From Acinetobacter terrae (GTDB lineage Bacteria > Pseudomonadota > Gammaproteobacteria > Pseudomonadales > Moraxellaceae), in assembly GCF_013004375.1 (NCBI RefSeq), contig NZ_JABERI010000017.1, positions 1 to 34,218 on the forward strand: 34,218 nt of DNA, in the 5' to 3' direction. Below the pieces are notes generated by a model. The model saw nothing but the letters and a program-made list of their open reading frames with translations, was not told the DNA's origin and ran no database searches. Positions 27,637 through 34,218 of the stretch are shown piece by piece. Numbering within the stretch: the first letter of the stretch is position 1; every line of letters starts with the position of its first letter. Position numbers and translations under genes: made by a program.

Positions 27637-27888
27637 GAAGTCTTATTTTCTTTAAAACACAAATGTGGATAAGTTTATTTTTATTGAATAAAAATGTGAA
27701 AAGTAATTTATCCACAGCTTAAATTGGCATTTTTATTTTAAATTCAAAGTTGGTTTTTATGTGTTTTGTGGGTAAGTTTTTTAAATTTAAAAGTCGGTTT
27801 TGAATTTAAAGTTAATAGGTAGTGATTTTTAAATTTAACCACACTGACATCTGGGTGATGTGATATCGCTATAAAAAGTGTTGTGTAG
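27637..27888. other. Second cluster of DnaA boxes and AT-rich repeats
   Basis: The gap between two convergent genes has no ORF but holds two perfect DnaA boxes, at 27664-27672 (minus) and 27708-27716 (plus). The second sits in TTTATCCACAGCTT (27707-27720), identical to 20636-20649 in oriC. TTTGAATTTAAA-type repeats occur at 27737-27749, 27777-27792, 27798-27811 and 27826-27840, the same kind as in oriC and at 123-210. The make-up suggests a second origin module or a DnaA-titrating site. Confidence 0.65.
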
Positions 27889-27932
27889 AAAAATTAAAAA
27901 ATCGCAGTACACGTTTGAAATTGTACTGCGAT
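27889..27932 (-). terminator. Terminator of the ABC-F gene
   Basis: ATCGCAGTACA (27901-27911) and TGTACTGCGAT (27922-27932) form a perfect 11-bp stem. Read on the minus strand it is followed by TTTTTTAATTTTT, about 50 bases past the gene's stop. Confidence 0.88.
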
Positions 27933-27979
27933 CATAAAATAAGCATCACTTTAGTTTTGCTTAAGAGTGGTAAATGGGC

Positions 27980-29914
27980 TTATCCGAATGCACCCTCCAG
28001 CTCTTCCAACTCCATCATTAGCTCTAACATCTGTTCTTCAGCTTGAGCTAATTTCGCTTTTAACTCGGTTTGTTCGTTCATGAGCTTCAACAAATCATCT
28101 TTACGATTTGCTTCATATAATGCGCTATCACCGAGTAATGTTTCGATTTCCGCTAAACGAGGTTGCGTTTTGGCAACCTGAGCTTCAATTTTTTCAATAT
28201 TCTTGCGAACAGGGCGGCTGAGTTCACGACGACGTGCAGCTTCTTTACGTTGTGCTTCTTTATCCAATTTAGAAATCGTAGGCTTAACTTCCACTTGAGA
28301 TTTCACAGGTGCAGCAGGTTGTTGACCTGACTTCATCATCTCGATACGCGCTTGGCGTAACCAGTCTGCATATGCAGTCAAATCACCATCAAACTCACGG
28401 CTTTGACCGCCATGCACCAGAATCAGCTCATCACACACACTGGCAATGAGTTGACGTTCATGGGATACCAGCACCACAGCGCCTTCAAAATCTTGTAATG
28501 CCATGGTTAATGCATGACGCATATCCAAGTCTAAATGGTTGGTCGGTTCATCCAGGATCAAGACATTTGGACGTTGCCATACAATCAGTGCCAGTGCTAA
28601 ACGGGCACGTTCACCCCCCGAGAAACTTTCACTTGGGGTATCCATGCGTTCGCCACTAAAACCGAAACTCCCGAGGAAAGAACGCAAGCTGGCTTCACTG
28701 ATTTTTTTATCGGCAATACGAGATAATTGTAGCATTGGGCTAGCATTACCATCCAAAGCATCCATTTGATGCTGGGCAAAGTAACCGATATTTAACAGTT
28801 CAGAATCGTTACGGGTACCTTGCAGCAGTTGTAAATCACCCACCAATGATTTAATCAGCGTCGATTTACCTGCACCATTCATCCCCAGTAAACCAATACG
28901 GCTGGTGGGTGTGATTTGTAAACTGACATTGGTTACAATCAGTTTGTCGCCATAACCAATATCCGCATGCTCAAGTTCAAGCAGTGGCGAACTCATCTTA
29001 GTCGGTTCACGGAATGAGAAGGTAAACGGTGTATCAACATGCGCTGCAGACAACTCTTGCATACGTTCAAGTTGTTTAATACGGCTTTGCGCTTGTTTGG
29101 CTTTGGTTGCTTGCGCTTTAAAACGGTCGATATATTTCTGCAAATGCGCGCGAGTTTCTAACTGCTTTTCATAAGCTTGTTGTTGCTGAGCCAAGCGTTC
29201 ACTACGGGTACGTTCAAATGTTGAATAGTTACCTGTATAAAGAATCAGTTCTTGATTTTCGATATGTAAAATATGATCGGTAATTGCATCCAGGAAATCA
29301 CGGTCATGTGAAATCAGAATCAGTGTGCCTTCATAGGCTTTTAACCAATCTTCTAACCATAAAATGGCATCTAAATCTAAATGGTTGGTCGGTTCATCAA
29401 GTAATAATAGGTCTGAACGGCTCATCAAGGTACGAGCAAGATTCAGACGCATACGCCAACCACCCGAGAAACTTGAAACATCGAGTTGTGACTGATGTTC
29501 AAAGAAGCCCAAACCCGCCATTAATTGCGATGCTTTAGACGGTGCAGAATAGCCATTAATTTCGTCAAAACGACCGTATAAATGTGCAAGCTCATCATCG
29601 CTTAAGCTTTCTGGGTGATCTAATTTATTTTGAATTTCCCAAAATTCTTCATCGCCAGACAATACAAAATCAATGGCTTTCATATCTAAAGCTTTGATTT
29701 CCTGAGCCATATGCGCAACGGTCCAAACCGCTGGGCGAGTTAAAGAACCACCATCCGATTCCATACCACCGAGCAGTGCAGAAAATAGCGTGGATTTTCC
29801 TGCGCCATTTACACCAGTTAAACCAATTTTCCAGCCTGGATGGAGTTGCATGGATGCTTTTTGAAATAAAACACGTCCACTGCGACGTATAGAAAGTTGA
29901 TCTAACTGAATCAT
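27980..29914 (-). CDS. yheS: ABC-F family ATPase, YheS-like
   Basis: This is a soluble protein with two ABC ATPase domains and no membrane segment, hence an ABC-F protein of the kind that acts on ribosomes. Domain 1 has Walker A GVNGAGKST, signature SSFSGGWRMRLNLARTL and Walker B LLLLDEPTNHLDLDA. The inter-domain linker QYIDRF-type helix (LQKYIDRFKAQATKAKQAQSRIKQLERM) is the ribosome-contacting arm. Domain 2 has GMNGAGKST, SFSGGERARLALALIVW and LILDEPTNHLDLDMR. A C-terminal coiled coil (about 550-644) is rich in Glu, Ala and Leu. The pattern follows E. coli YheS rather than Uup. I start at the ATG at 29914 (644 residues), where MIQLDQLSIRRSGRVLF matches the family; an earlier start adds 20 unlike residues. 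Confidence 0.92.
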   Translation of the reverse strand: MIQLDQLSIRRSGRVLFQKASMQLHPGWKIGLTGVNGAGKSTLFSALLGGMESDGGSLTRPAVWTVAHMAQEIKALDMKAIDFVLSGDEEFWEIQNKLDHPESLSDDELAHLYGRFDEINGYSAPSKASQLMAGLGFFEHQSQLDVSSFSGGWRMRLNLARTLMSRSDLLLLDEPTNHLDLDAILWLEDWLKAYEGTLILISHDRDFLDAITDHILHIENQELILYTGNYSTFERTRSERLAQQQQAYEKQLETRAHLQKYIDRFKAQATKAKQAQSRIKQLERMQELSAAHVDTPFTFSFREPTKMSSPLLELEHADIGYGDKLIVTNVSLQITPTSRIGLLGMNGAGKSTLIKSLVGDLQLLQGTRNDSELLNIGYFAQHQMDALDGNASPMLQLSRIADKKISEASLRSFLGSFGFSGERMDTPSESFSGGERARLALALIVWQRPNVLILDEPTNHLDLDMRHALTMALQDFEGAVVLVSHERQLIASVCDELILVHGGQSREFDGDLTAYADWLRQARIEMMKSGQQPAAPVKSQVEVKPTISKLDKEAQRKEAARRRELSRPVRKNIEKIEAQVAKTQPRLAEIETLLGDSALYEANRKDDLLKLMNEQTELKAKLAQAEEQMLELMMELEELEGAFG

Positions 29915-30126
29915 TAAAATATCTAAATAACAAGAATAGTGTGCGTATTCTAAAGGAAGTAACCGCGAAAACAAAAAACTAAACTGTTTTATATCGATGA
30001 ATTATTTCAAGTGCATTTTGTGTACAGTACAGATTATTAAAATTGATGCTCTGTGCTAGGTTTTATCAGTAAATATGCTTATAGTCACACGCTATAAATG
30101 ACGAATAAAAATAAGGATTGTTGAGC

Positions 30127-31134
30127 GTGAAAAAAGGATTTTTGATTTTATCTGCACTGGCCACATTAATAACATCAAATATATTGCATGCCAAAGCGGA
30201 TGTTTGTGTTTTTGATTTGTTAGGAAAATCGGGTGAATCTTATAAGCTGATTGAAGAATGGGCATTGGCCAGTAAAAACTGGGGTACAGATGTCAATTTA
30301 ATAGCTTATCAGGATGAAGCCAAAGTTGAACAAGACTTTAAAGCCGGGAAATGTGATGCCTTTTATATGACCTCCATGCGTGCGCGTGCCTACAATAAAT
30401 TTGCAGGTTCAATTGATGCGATTGGCGGCGTACCGACCAATGATATTGCGCAAAAATCTATTAGCTATGTGCTCGATAAACGTAATGAAAAACGCCTGAT
30501 CAATACCATGGGGAAAGAAACCTTTGAAGTGGCAGGGATTGGACAAATTGGTTCGGCTTATATTTTTGTACGTGATAAATCGATTAATTCTTTAGCCCGT
30601 GCAGAAGGCAAAAAATTCGCTGTATTACATTATGATTATGCTCAAAAAATTATGGTCACGCGTATTGGCGCTGTTCCGGTCATGTCCGAGATTTCAAATT
30701 TTATCAAAAAATTTAATCAAGCTGAAGTCGAAATTGTTGCTGCACCCGCTTATGCCTTTAAACCGCTAGAAATTTATAAAGGTTTAGGTACCCAAGGTGC
30801 GATGATCAATTTTCCTGTGGTGAATGTCACAGCCGATCTGATTATACGTAAAAATAAATTCCCCGAAGGTTTTGGCATGCAATCGCGTAGTTGGTTCGTA
30901 AAACAATTACCGAAAAGCTTTGCGATGGTCAAACGTATGGAAGCTGAAATTCCGGCAAAATACCGCATGAATTTAAGCAAAGAAGACCAAATAAAATATC
31001 AAAAAATTCTGCGTGAAGGGCGAATTGATTTAACCAAACAAGGAATTTATGATCAGACCATGATGACTGTATTGAAAAAAGCCCGTTGTACTGTGGAGCG
31101 AACCAATTTTGAGTGCTCTTTAAGTGGTGAATAA
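30127..31134 (+). CDS. AdeT-type periplasmic protein, copy 1
   Basis: This 335-residue protein belongs to the AdeT1/2 family (DUF6091-type), which looks like a periplasmic solute-binding protein. The GTG at 30127 follows AAGGA by nine bases and gives a signal peptide (MKKGFLILSALATLITSNILHAKA); TTG codons at 30118/30121 are too close to the ribosome site. Family marks are VCVFDLLGKSGESY, KAGKCDA, KKFAVLHYDYAQKIMV, APAYAFKPLEIYKGLG and the C-terminal KKARCTVERTNFECSL. Four cysteines are shared with copies 2 and 3. There is no membrane domain beyond the signal. Homologues were named an RND aminoglycoside pump, which this sequence does not support. It precedes copy 2 by about 230 bases. Confidence 0.9.
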   Translation: MKKGFLILSALATLITSNILHAKADVCVFDLLGKSGESYKLIEEWALASKNWGTDVNLIAYQDEAKVEQDFKAGKCDAFYMTSMRARAYNKFAGSIDAIGGVPTNDIAQKSISYVLDKRNEKRLINTMGKETFEVAGIGQIGSAYIFVRDKSINSLARAEGKKFAVLHYDYAQKIMVTRIGAVPVMSEISNFIKKFNQAEVEIVAAPAYAFKPLEIYKGLGTQGAMINFPVVNVTADLIIRKNKFPEGFGMQSRSWFVKQLPKSFAMVKRMEAEIPAKYRMNLSKEDQIKYQKILREGRIDLTKQGIYDQTMMTVLKKARCTVERTNFECSLSGE

Positions 31135-31367
31135 CTCGAGTATTGTGTAGTAATTTGTAAAATATCTAAAATTTTCTAAGTGATACCTAAAACTGTTATT
31201 AGTTAAGTTTATGATTTTATTAGCAACTTAAAAAAATATGAATCAACTGACATTTAAGTTGAAAATAAATGGAGTAAATGCTCTATTTATTTTAAATAAA
31301 CTTGCATAATATTTGTGCCATGAATGGACACTCATCAAACAACAAGATTCTGAAAAGGACCACTACA

Positions 31368-32378
31368 ATGAAAAAAACGATTCTGGCATTAGCAGCATTT
31401 TCTGCTCTTGGTTTAGCCACAACTGCACAAGCAGAAAAGGTGAATGTTTGTGTATTCGATTTACTGGGTAAATCTGGTGAGTCTTATCAAATGGCGCAGG
31501 AATGGGCGCTGGCTGCCAAAGGATGGGGAGCCGATATTAATTTAATTCCGCGTCAAGACGAAGCTGTTGCTGATAATGATTTTAAAGCAGGCAAATGTGA
31601 TGGCGTTTTTATGACGGCAATGCGTGCACGTCAATACAATAAATTTGTCGGTTCTATTGATGCTTTAGGCGGTGCACCGAGCAATGCCATTGCTCAGCGT
31701 GCGATTACATTTGCACTCGATAAACGTAATGCGCCAAAAATGGTCAGCAATTTAAGCGGTAAAAAATATGAAGTTGCCGGTATTGCACCTTTAGGTTCAG
31801 CTTTTATTTTTGTACGTGATAAGAGCATTGATTCAATTGAAAAAGCCGCAGGCAAAAAATTTGCAGTATTGGGTTATGATGATGCGCAAAAAATCATGGT
31901 GCAGCGTGTAGGGGCACAAGCCGTGATCTCGGATGTATCGAACTTTGTGGCGAAATTCAATAATGGTCAGGTCGATATGGTGGGTGCACCTGCCTATGCT
32001 TACAAACCTTTGGAAATCTATAAAGGTTTAGGCACAAATGGTGCAATGTTCAATTTCCCGGTACTGCAAGTGACCTCAGATTTTGTGATCCGTCCTGATC
32101 AGTTCCCAGCGGGCTTTGGACAAAAATCGCGTGATTGGTTTGTGAAACACTTGCCAAAAAGTTTTGCGATGATTGATCGTCTTGAAGCCAGTATTCCAGC
32201 CAAGTTTAAAATGAACTTAACCGCAGAAGATAAAACTAAATATCAAAAAATGTTACGTGATGGTCGTATGGATATGACCAAACGTGGAGTTTATGATGCC
32301 AGCATGATGACGGTATTGAAAAAAGCGCGTTGTTCTGTCGATAAGGCGAATTTTGAATGTTCACTTGGTGGTGAATAA
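31368..32378 (+). CDS. AdeT-type periplasmic protein, copy 2
   Basis: This is a close paralogue of copy 1, with 336 residues from the ATG at 31368 (after AAAAGGA), a classic signal peptide MKKTILALAAFSALGLATTAQA with cleavage at A22, and the same blocks: C28 in VNVCVFDLLGKSGESY, C77 in KAGKCDG, KKFAVLGYDDAQKIMV, GAPAYAYKPLEIYKGLG and FPAGFGQKSRDWF. C322 and C331 are in ARCSVDKANFECSLGGE. Upstream in-frame codons back to 31302 have no ribosome site and would hide the signal peptide. A strong terminator follows. The two-lobed pattern and lack of a neighbouring permease suggest it binds a ligand for a transporter encoded elsewhere; the ligand is unknown. Confidence 0.92.
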   Translation: MKKTILALAAFSALGLATTAQAEKVNVCVFDLLGKSGESYQMAQEWALAAKGWGADINLIPRQDEAVADNDFKAGKCDGVFMTAMRARQYNKFVGSIDALGGAPSNAIAQRAITFALDKRNAPKMVSNLSGKKYEVAGIAPLGSAFIFVRDKSIDSIEKAAGKKFAVLGYDDAQKIMVQRVGAQAVISDVSNFVAKFNNGQVDMVGAPAYAYKPLEIYKGLGTNGAMFNFPVLQVTSDFVIRPDQFPAGFGQKSRDWFVKHLPKSFAMIDRLEASIPAKFKMNLTAEDKTKYQKMLRDGRMDMTKRGVYDASMMTVLKKARCSVDKANFECSLGGE

Positions 32379-32396
32379 CTTTGATTTTAAAGAAGA

Positions 32397-32425
32397 AAGC
32401 CTAGAGTTAATCTAGGCTTTTTTGT
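32397..32425 (+). terminator. Intrinsic terminator after AdeT copy 2
   Basis: AAGCCTAGA (32397-32405) and TCTAGGCTT (32411-32419) form a 9-bp stem followed by a T run, so copies 2 and 3 are separate transcription units. Confidence 0.92.
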
Positions 32426-32614
32426 CAAGTTGAATATGTCATTTTTGCCATTGTTGTCAGTCAAAAAAGGCGTAATCTTAAAAAAATAATGATATAAAAT
32501 TTTTATCATAAAAATGAAAACAAGCTTTCTATGCTTGTTTTTCGTGATGAATAAAAACTCAAAAAGATTCAGTCTTCGACTGAATAAAAACAAAGACACA
32601 AGGAAGAAAAAGTC

Positions 32615-33628
32615 ATGATGCAATGGTCTAAAGCACTGCTACTTGGTGTAGGTCTGTGTGCTGTAACTGGTGTTAGCCAAGCAAAACAAGTAATGTGCGT
32701 ATTTGATTTGGTGGGTAAAAGTGGTGATGTGTTTACCCTGATGAAAGATTATCAATTAGCAGCCAAAAATTGGGGTGCAGATATTGAATTACGTGTCGGC
32801 CAAAACGAAGCGGTCATTGCTGAAGATTTTAAAGCAGGTAAATGTGATGCGATTAGTGTCACAGGTATGCGGGGGCGTCAGTTTAACGATTTTACCGGCT
32901 CTTTAGATGCCATTGGTGCGATTCCTGATTTAAAACTTGCAGTTAAAGTGATGCAAGGCTTAGCCAGCCCGACTTTTGCCAAACATATGGTACGTGGCAA
33001 ATATGAAGTGGTGGGGGTTATTCCAGTCGGTGATGCTTTTTTAATGGTGAATGACCGTAACATCAACACGGTTGCTAAAGCTGCAGGTAAAAAAATTGCA
33101 GTCCTGGATTATGACGAAGCACAAAAAATTATGGTTCAGCAAATTGGTGCACAGGCGGTCAGTGCGGATGTAACCAATTTCGGGGCCAAATTTAACAATG
33201 GTCAGGTCGATATTATTGGGGCACCTGCTGCTGTATTTAAACCGCTAGAATTACACAAAGGTTTGGGTAATAAAGGCGCGATTGTGAATTATCCAATTCT
33301 ACAAGTGACCGGTAATATTATTATCCGTCCAGATAAATTCCCGGAAGGTTATGGACAAAAATCACGTGAATGGGTAAGAGGTCAGTTACCGCGTGCATTT
33401 GGTATTTTGGGCAAAATGAAAGCGGATATTCCACAAAAATATTGGATGCAAATTCCTGCAGTGGATAAGCCAGGCTATCAAAAATTGATGCGCGAATCGC
33501 GTGTCGATTTAACCAAACGTGGTGTATATGATAAACGTATGATGAAATTGTTATGGCAATTCCGTTGTAAGGAAGATCCAAAGAATTTTGAATGTAGTCT
33601 TCAAGATGAGAACTACAAACAATCTTGA
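32615..33628 (+). CDS. AdeT-type periplasmic protein, copy 3 (diverged)
   Basis: The third paralogue has 337 residues, with AAGGAAG before the tandem ATGs at 32615/32618 and a signal peptide ending near SQA. It keeps the framework (VMCVFDLVGKSGD, KAGKCDA, KKIAVLDYDEAQKIMV, GAPAAVFKPLELHKGLG, FPEGYGQKSREW, FRCKEDPKNFECSL) and all four cysteines. It differs more than copies 1 and 2 do from each other, notably LKDYQLAAKNWGADIELRVGQN and GIIPVGDAFLMV-like stretches in the likely ligand cleft, so it may bind something else. It has its own AT-rich upstream region with an inverted repeat ATGATA...TATCAT at about 32487-32508, a possible operator or promoter. The C-terminus has a short extra tail (NYKQS). 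Confidence 0.9.
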   Translation: MMQWSKALLLGVGLCAVTGVSQAKQVMCVFDLVGKSGDVFTLMKDYQLAAKNWGADIELRVGQNEAVIAEDFKAGKCDAISVTGMRGRQFNDFTGSLDAIGAIPDLKLAVKVMQGLASPTFAKHMVRGKYEVVGVIPVGDAFLMVNDRNINTVAKAAGKKIAVLDYDEAQKIMVQQIGAQAVSADVTNFGAKFNNGQVDIIGAPAAVFKPLELHKGLGNKGAIVNYPILQVTGNIIIRPDKFPEGYGQKSREWVRGQLPRAFGILGKMKADIPQKYWMQIPAVDKPGYQKLMRESRVDLTKRGVYDKRMMKLLWQFRCKEDPKNFECSLQDENYKQS

Positions 33629-33682
33629 GAAAAATACTCAGGTTTGACTTTAAATCTTCAAATACTGACCATATATTGGGTA

Positions 33683-33691
33683 TGCTATACT
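33683..33691 (+). promoter_or_regulatory. Possible extended -10 promoter of erpA
   Basis: TGCTATACT contains an extended -10 (TGn followed by TATACT), 55 bases before the erpA ATG. No good -35 is visible, which is acceptable for extended -10 promoters. The nearby ATACTGACC...GGGTAT dyad (about 33662-33683) faintly resembles an IscR-type site but is not a clear match. Confidence 0.4.
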
Positions 33692-33745
33692 TGAAATATG
33701 GTCTTTATCTTTTAAAGACAACTGAATTGAACAGAGGAATCCAAC

Positions 33746-34081
33746 ATGAATGCCCAAGCTCTGGTGCTGACCGACAATGCTGCGAATAAAGTACGCCAAT
33801 TGCGTGATAGTGAAGGCAACCAAGAATTAATGTTACGCGTTTATGTTACAGGTGGCGGTTGTTCTGGTTTCTCTTACGGCTTTAACTTCGCTGAAAGCAT
33901 GAATGAAGATGATGCTGAATTTGTCAATGGCGACGTAAAAATGCTGGTTGATTCTTTAAGCTATCAATATCTTGTCGGTTCAGAAGTCGATTATATTGAA
34001 GGCTTGGAAGGTTCACGTTTTGTAGTTCAAAACCCAAATGCAACCACAACCTGTGGTTGTGGTTCATCTTTCTCTCTTTAA
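33746..34081 (+). CDS. erpA: Iron-sulfur cluster insertion protein ErpA
   Basis: ErpA is an A-type carrier that delivers Fe-S clusters to target enzymes. The 111-residue protein has the three conserved cysteines C39 (in [14 protein letters not shown]), C103 and C105 (in [11 protein letters not shown]), plus [32 protein letters not shown], which is typical of ErpA rather than IscA. GAGGA precedes the ATG. It is a single gene; its terminator seems interrupted by the IS element starting at about 34109. Confidence 0.95.
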   Translation: MNAQALVLTDNAANKVRQLRDSEGNQELMLRVYVTGGGCSGFSYGFNFAESMNEDDAEFVNGDVKMLVDSLSYQYLVGSEVDYIEGLEGSRFVVQNPNATTTCGCGSSFSL

Positions 34082-34090
34082 TAAAAAACT

Positions 34091-34108
34091 AAAAAAGCCC
34101 TCCTTATT
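34091..34108 (+). terminator. Left half of the erpA terminator, cut by an IS
   Basis: AAAAAAGCCCTCC (34091-34103) has the form of the upstream arm of an A-flanked hairpin, but no matching GGAGGGCTTTTTT follows before the IS end at 34109. The other arm is presumably on the far side of the element. Confidence 0.5.
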
Positions 34109-34218
34109 TGATCTGACCCCCAAAAGTTAGACAGTAAGTTAGGCAATTTCTAAGGACTGATTTCTGTATTCTACAGGGGTCAGTCCTTTCAATTTAACCT
34201 TGATTCTTTCATGATTGT
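34109..34218 (-). mobile_element. End of an IS3-family (IS150-like) element, cut by the window edge
   Basis: From about 34109 the sequence reads TGATCTGACCCCCAAAAGTT, a terminal inverted repeat beginning TG as in IS3-family elements of the IS150 type. About 30 bases inside it is the stop codon of a transposase running inward from the window edge. The distal end and the target duplication are outside the window. Confidence 0.85.
34139..34218 (-). CDS. Partial IS3-family transposase OrfB, C-terminus
   Basis: The minus strand reads NHERIKVKLKGLTPVEYRNQ and five more residues (SLEIA) before a TAA at 34141-34139. The pattern N-x-R-I-x-x-K-L-K-G-x-(S/T)-P-V-x-Y-R is the usual end of the rve integrase domain in IS150-type transposases. 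Everything upstream, including the DDE residues, is beyond the window. Confidence 0.88.
   Translation of the reverse strand, partial: NHERIKVKLKGLTPVEYRNQSLEIA

Overview
The window looks like the chromosomal replication-origin region of an Acinetobacter species (gamma-proteobacteria, Moraxellaceae). The evidence is the low-GC coding sequence, the rpmH-rnpA-yidD-yidC-mnmE / dnaA-dnaN-recF-gyrB gene order around an AT-rich gap with DnaA boxes, and three tandem AdeT-type proteins, a family best known from Acinetobacter. Genes left of the gap (rpmH to mnmE) read leftward and those right of it (dnaA to gyrB) read rightward, as expected for replication diverging from about 20.2-20.8 kb.

Layout. 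1-106: end of an IS5-like insertion sequence. 0.1-2.6 kb: AT-rich spacer, then purEK (purine synthesis) and a DUF486 membrane protein, all on the minus strand. 2.9-4.2 kb: mpl (murein peptide recycling). 4.3-5.2 kb: an unidentified AT-rich gene broken by an in-frame amber codon. 5.2-8.6 kb: a gene-poor gap, a zinc alcohol dehydrogenase, a small GNAT protein and a SotB-like MFS exporter. 8.6-9.9 kb: a yybP-ykoY (Mn2+) riboswitch with a terminator platform in front of an Alx/TerC membrane protein. 10.0-13.4 kb: guaD with a tiny overlapping membrane ORF, hpt, a GlsB/YeaQ-type protein and dsbC. 13.5-16.0 kb: a divergent metal-efflux pair (DmeF-like CDF transporter and RcnR-like regulator) with a recognisable operator between them, then an MFS transporter. 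16.1-20.2 kb: mnmE, yidC, yidD, rnpA, rpmH. 20.2-27.1 kb: oriC, dnaA, dnaN, recF, gyrB. 27.2-30.0 kb: a hypothetical gene, a second DnaA-box/AT-repeat cluster and an ABC-F ATPase. 30.1-33.6 kb: three AdeT-type periplasmic proteins. 33.7-34.1 kb: erpA, followed immediately by the end of an IS3-family element that seems to have split erpA's terminator.

The most notable observations concern chromosome maintenance. Two ParB-binding parS-like 16-mers lie at 13,471 and inside recF at 23,895, on either side of oriC. A second cluster of DnaA boxes, with the same AT-rich repeats as oriC, lies about 7 kb away, downstream of gyrB. Together they suggest a compound origin/centromere region. The metal-responsive parts (Mn2+ riboswitch with mutually exclusive stems; RcnR-type operator) can be read directly from sequence. 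I found no CRISPR array, tRNA, rRNA, prophage or recognisable defence system. The only unrecognised genes are the amber-interrupted gene, the small ORF after guaD and the protein after gyrB.
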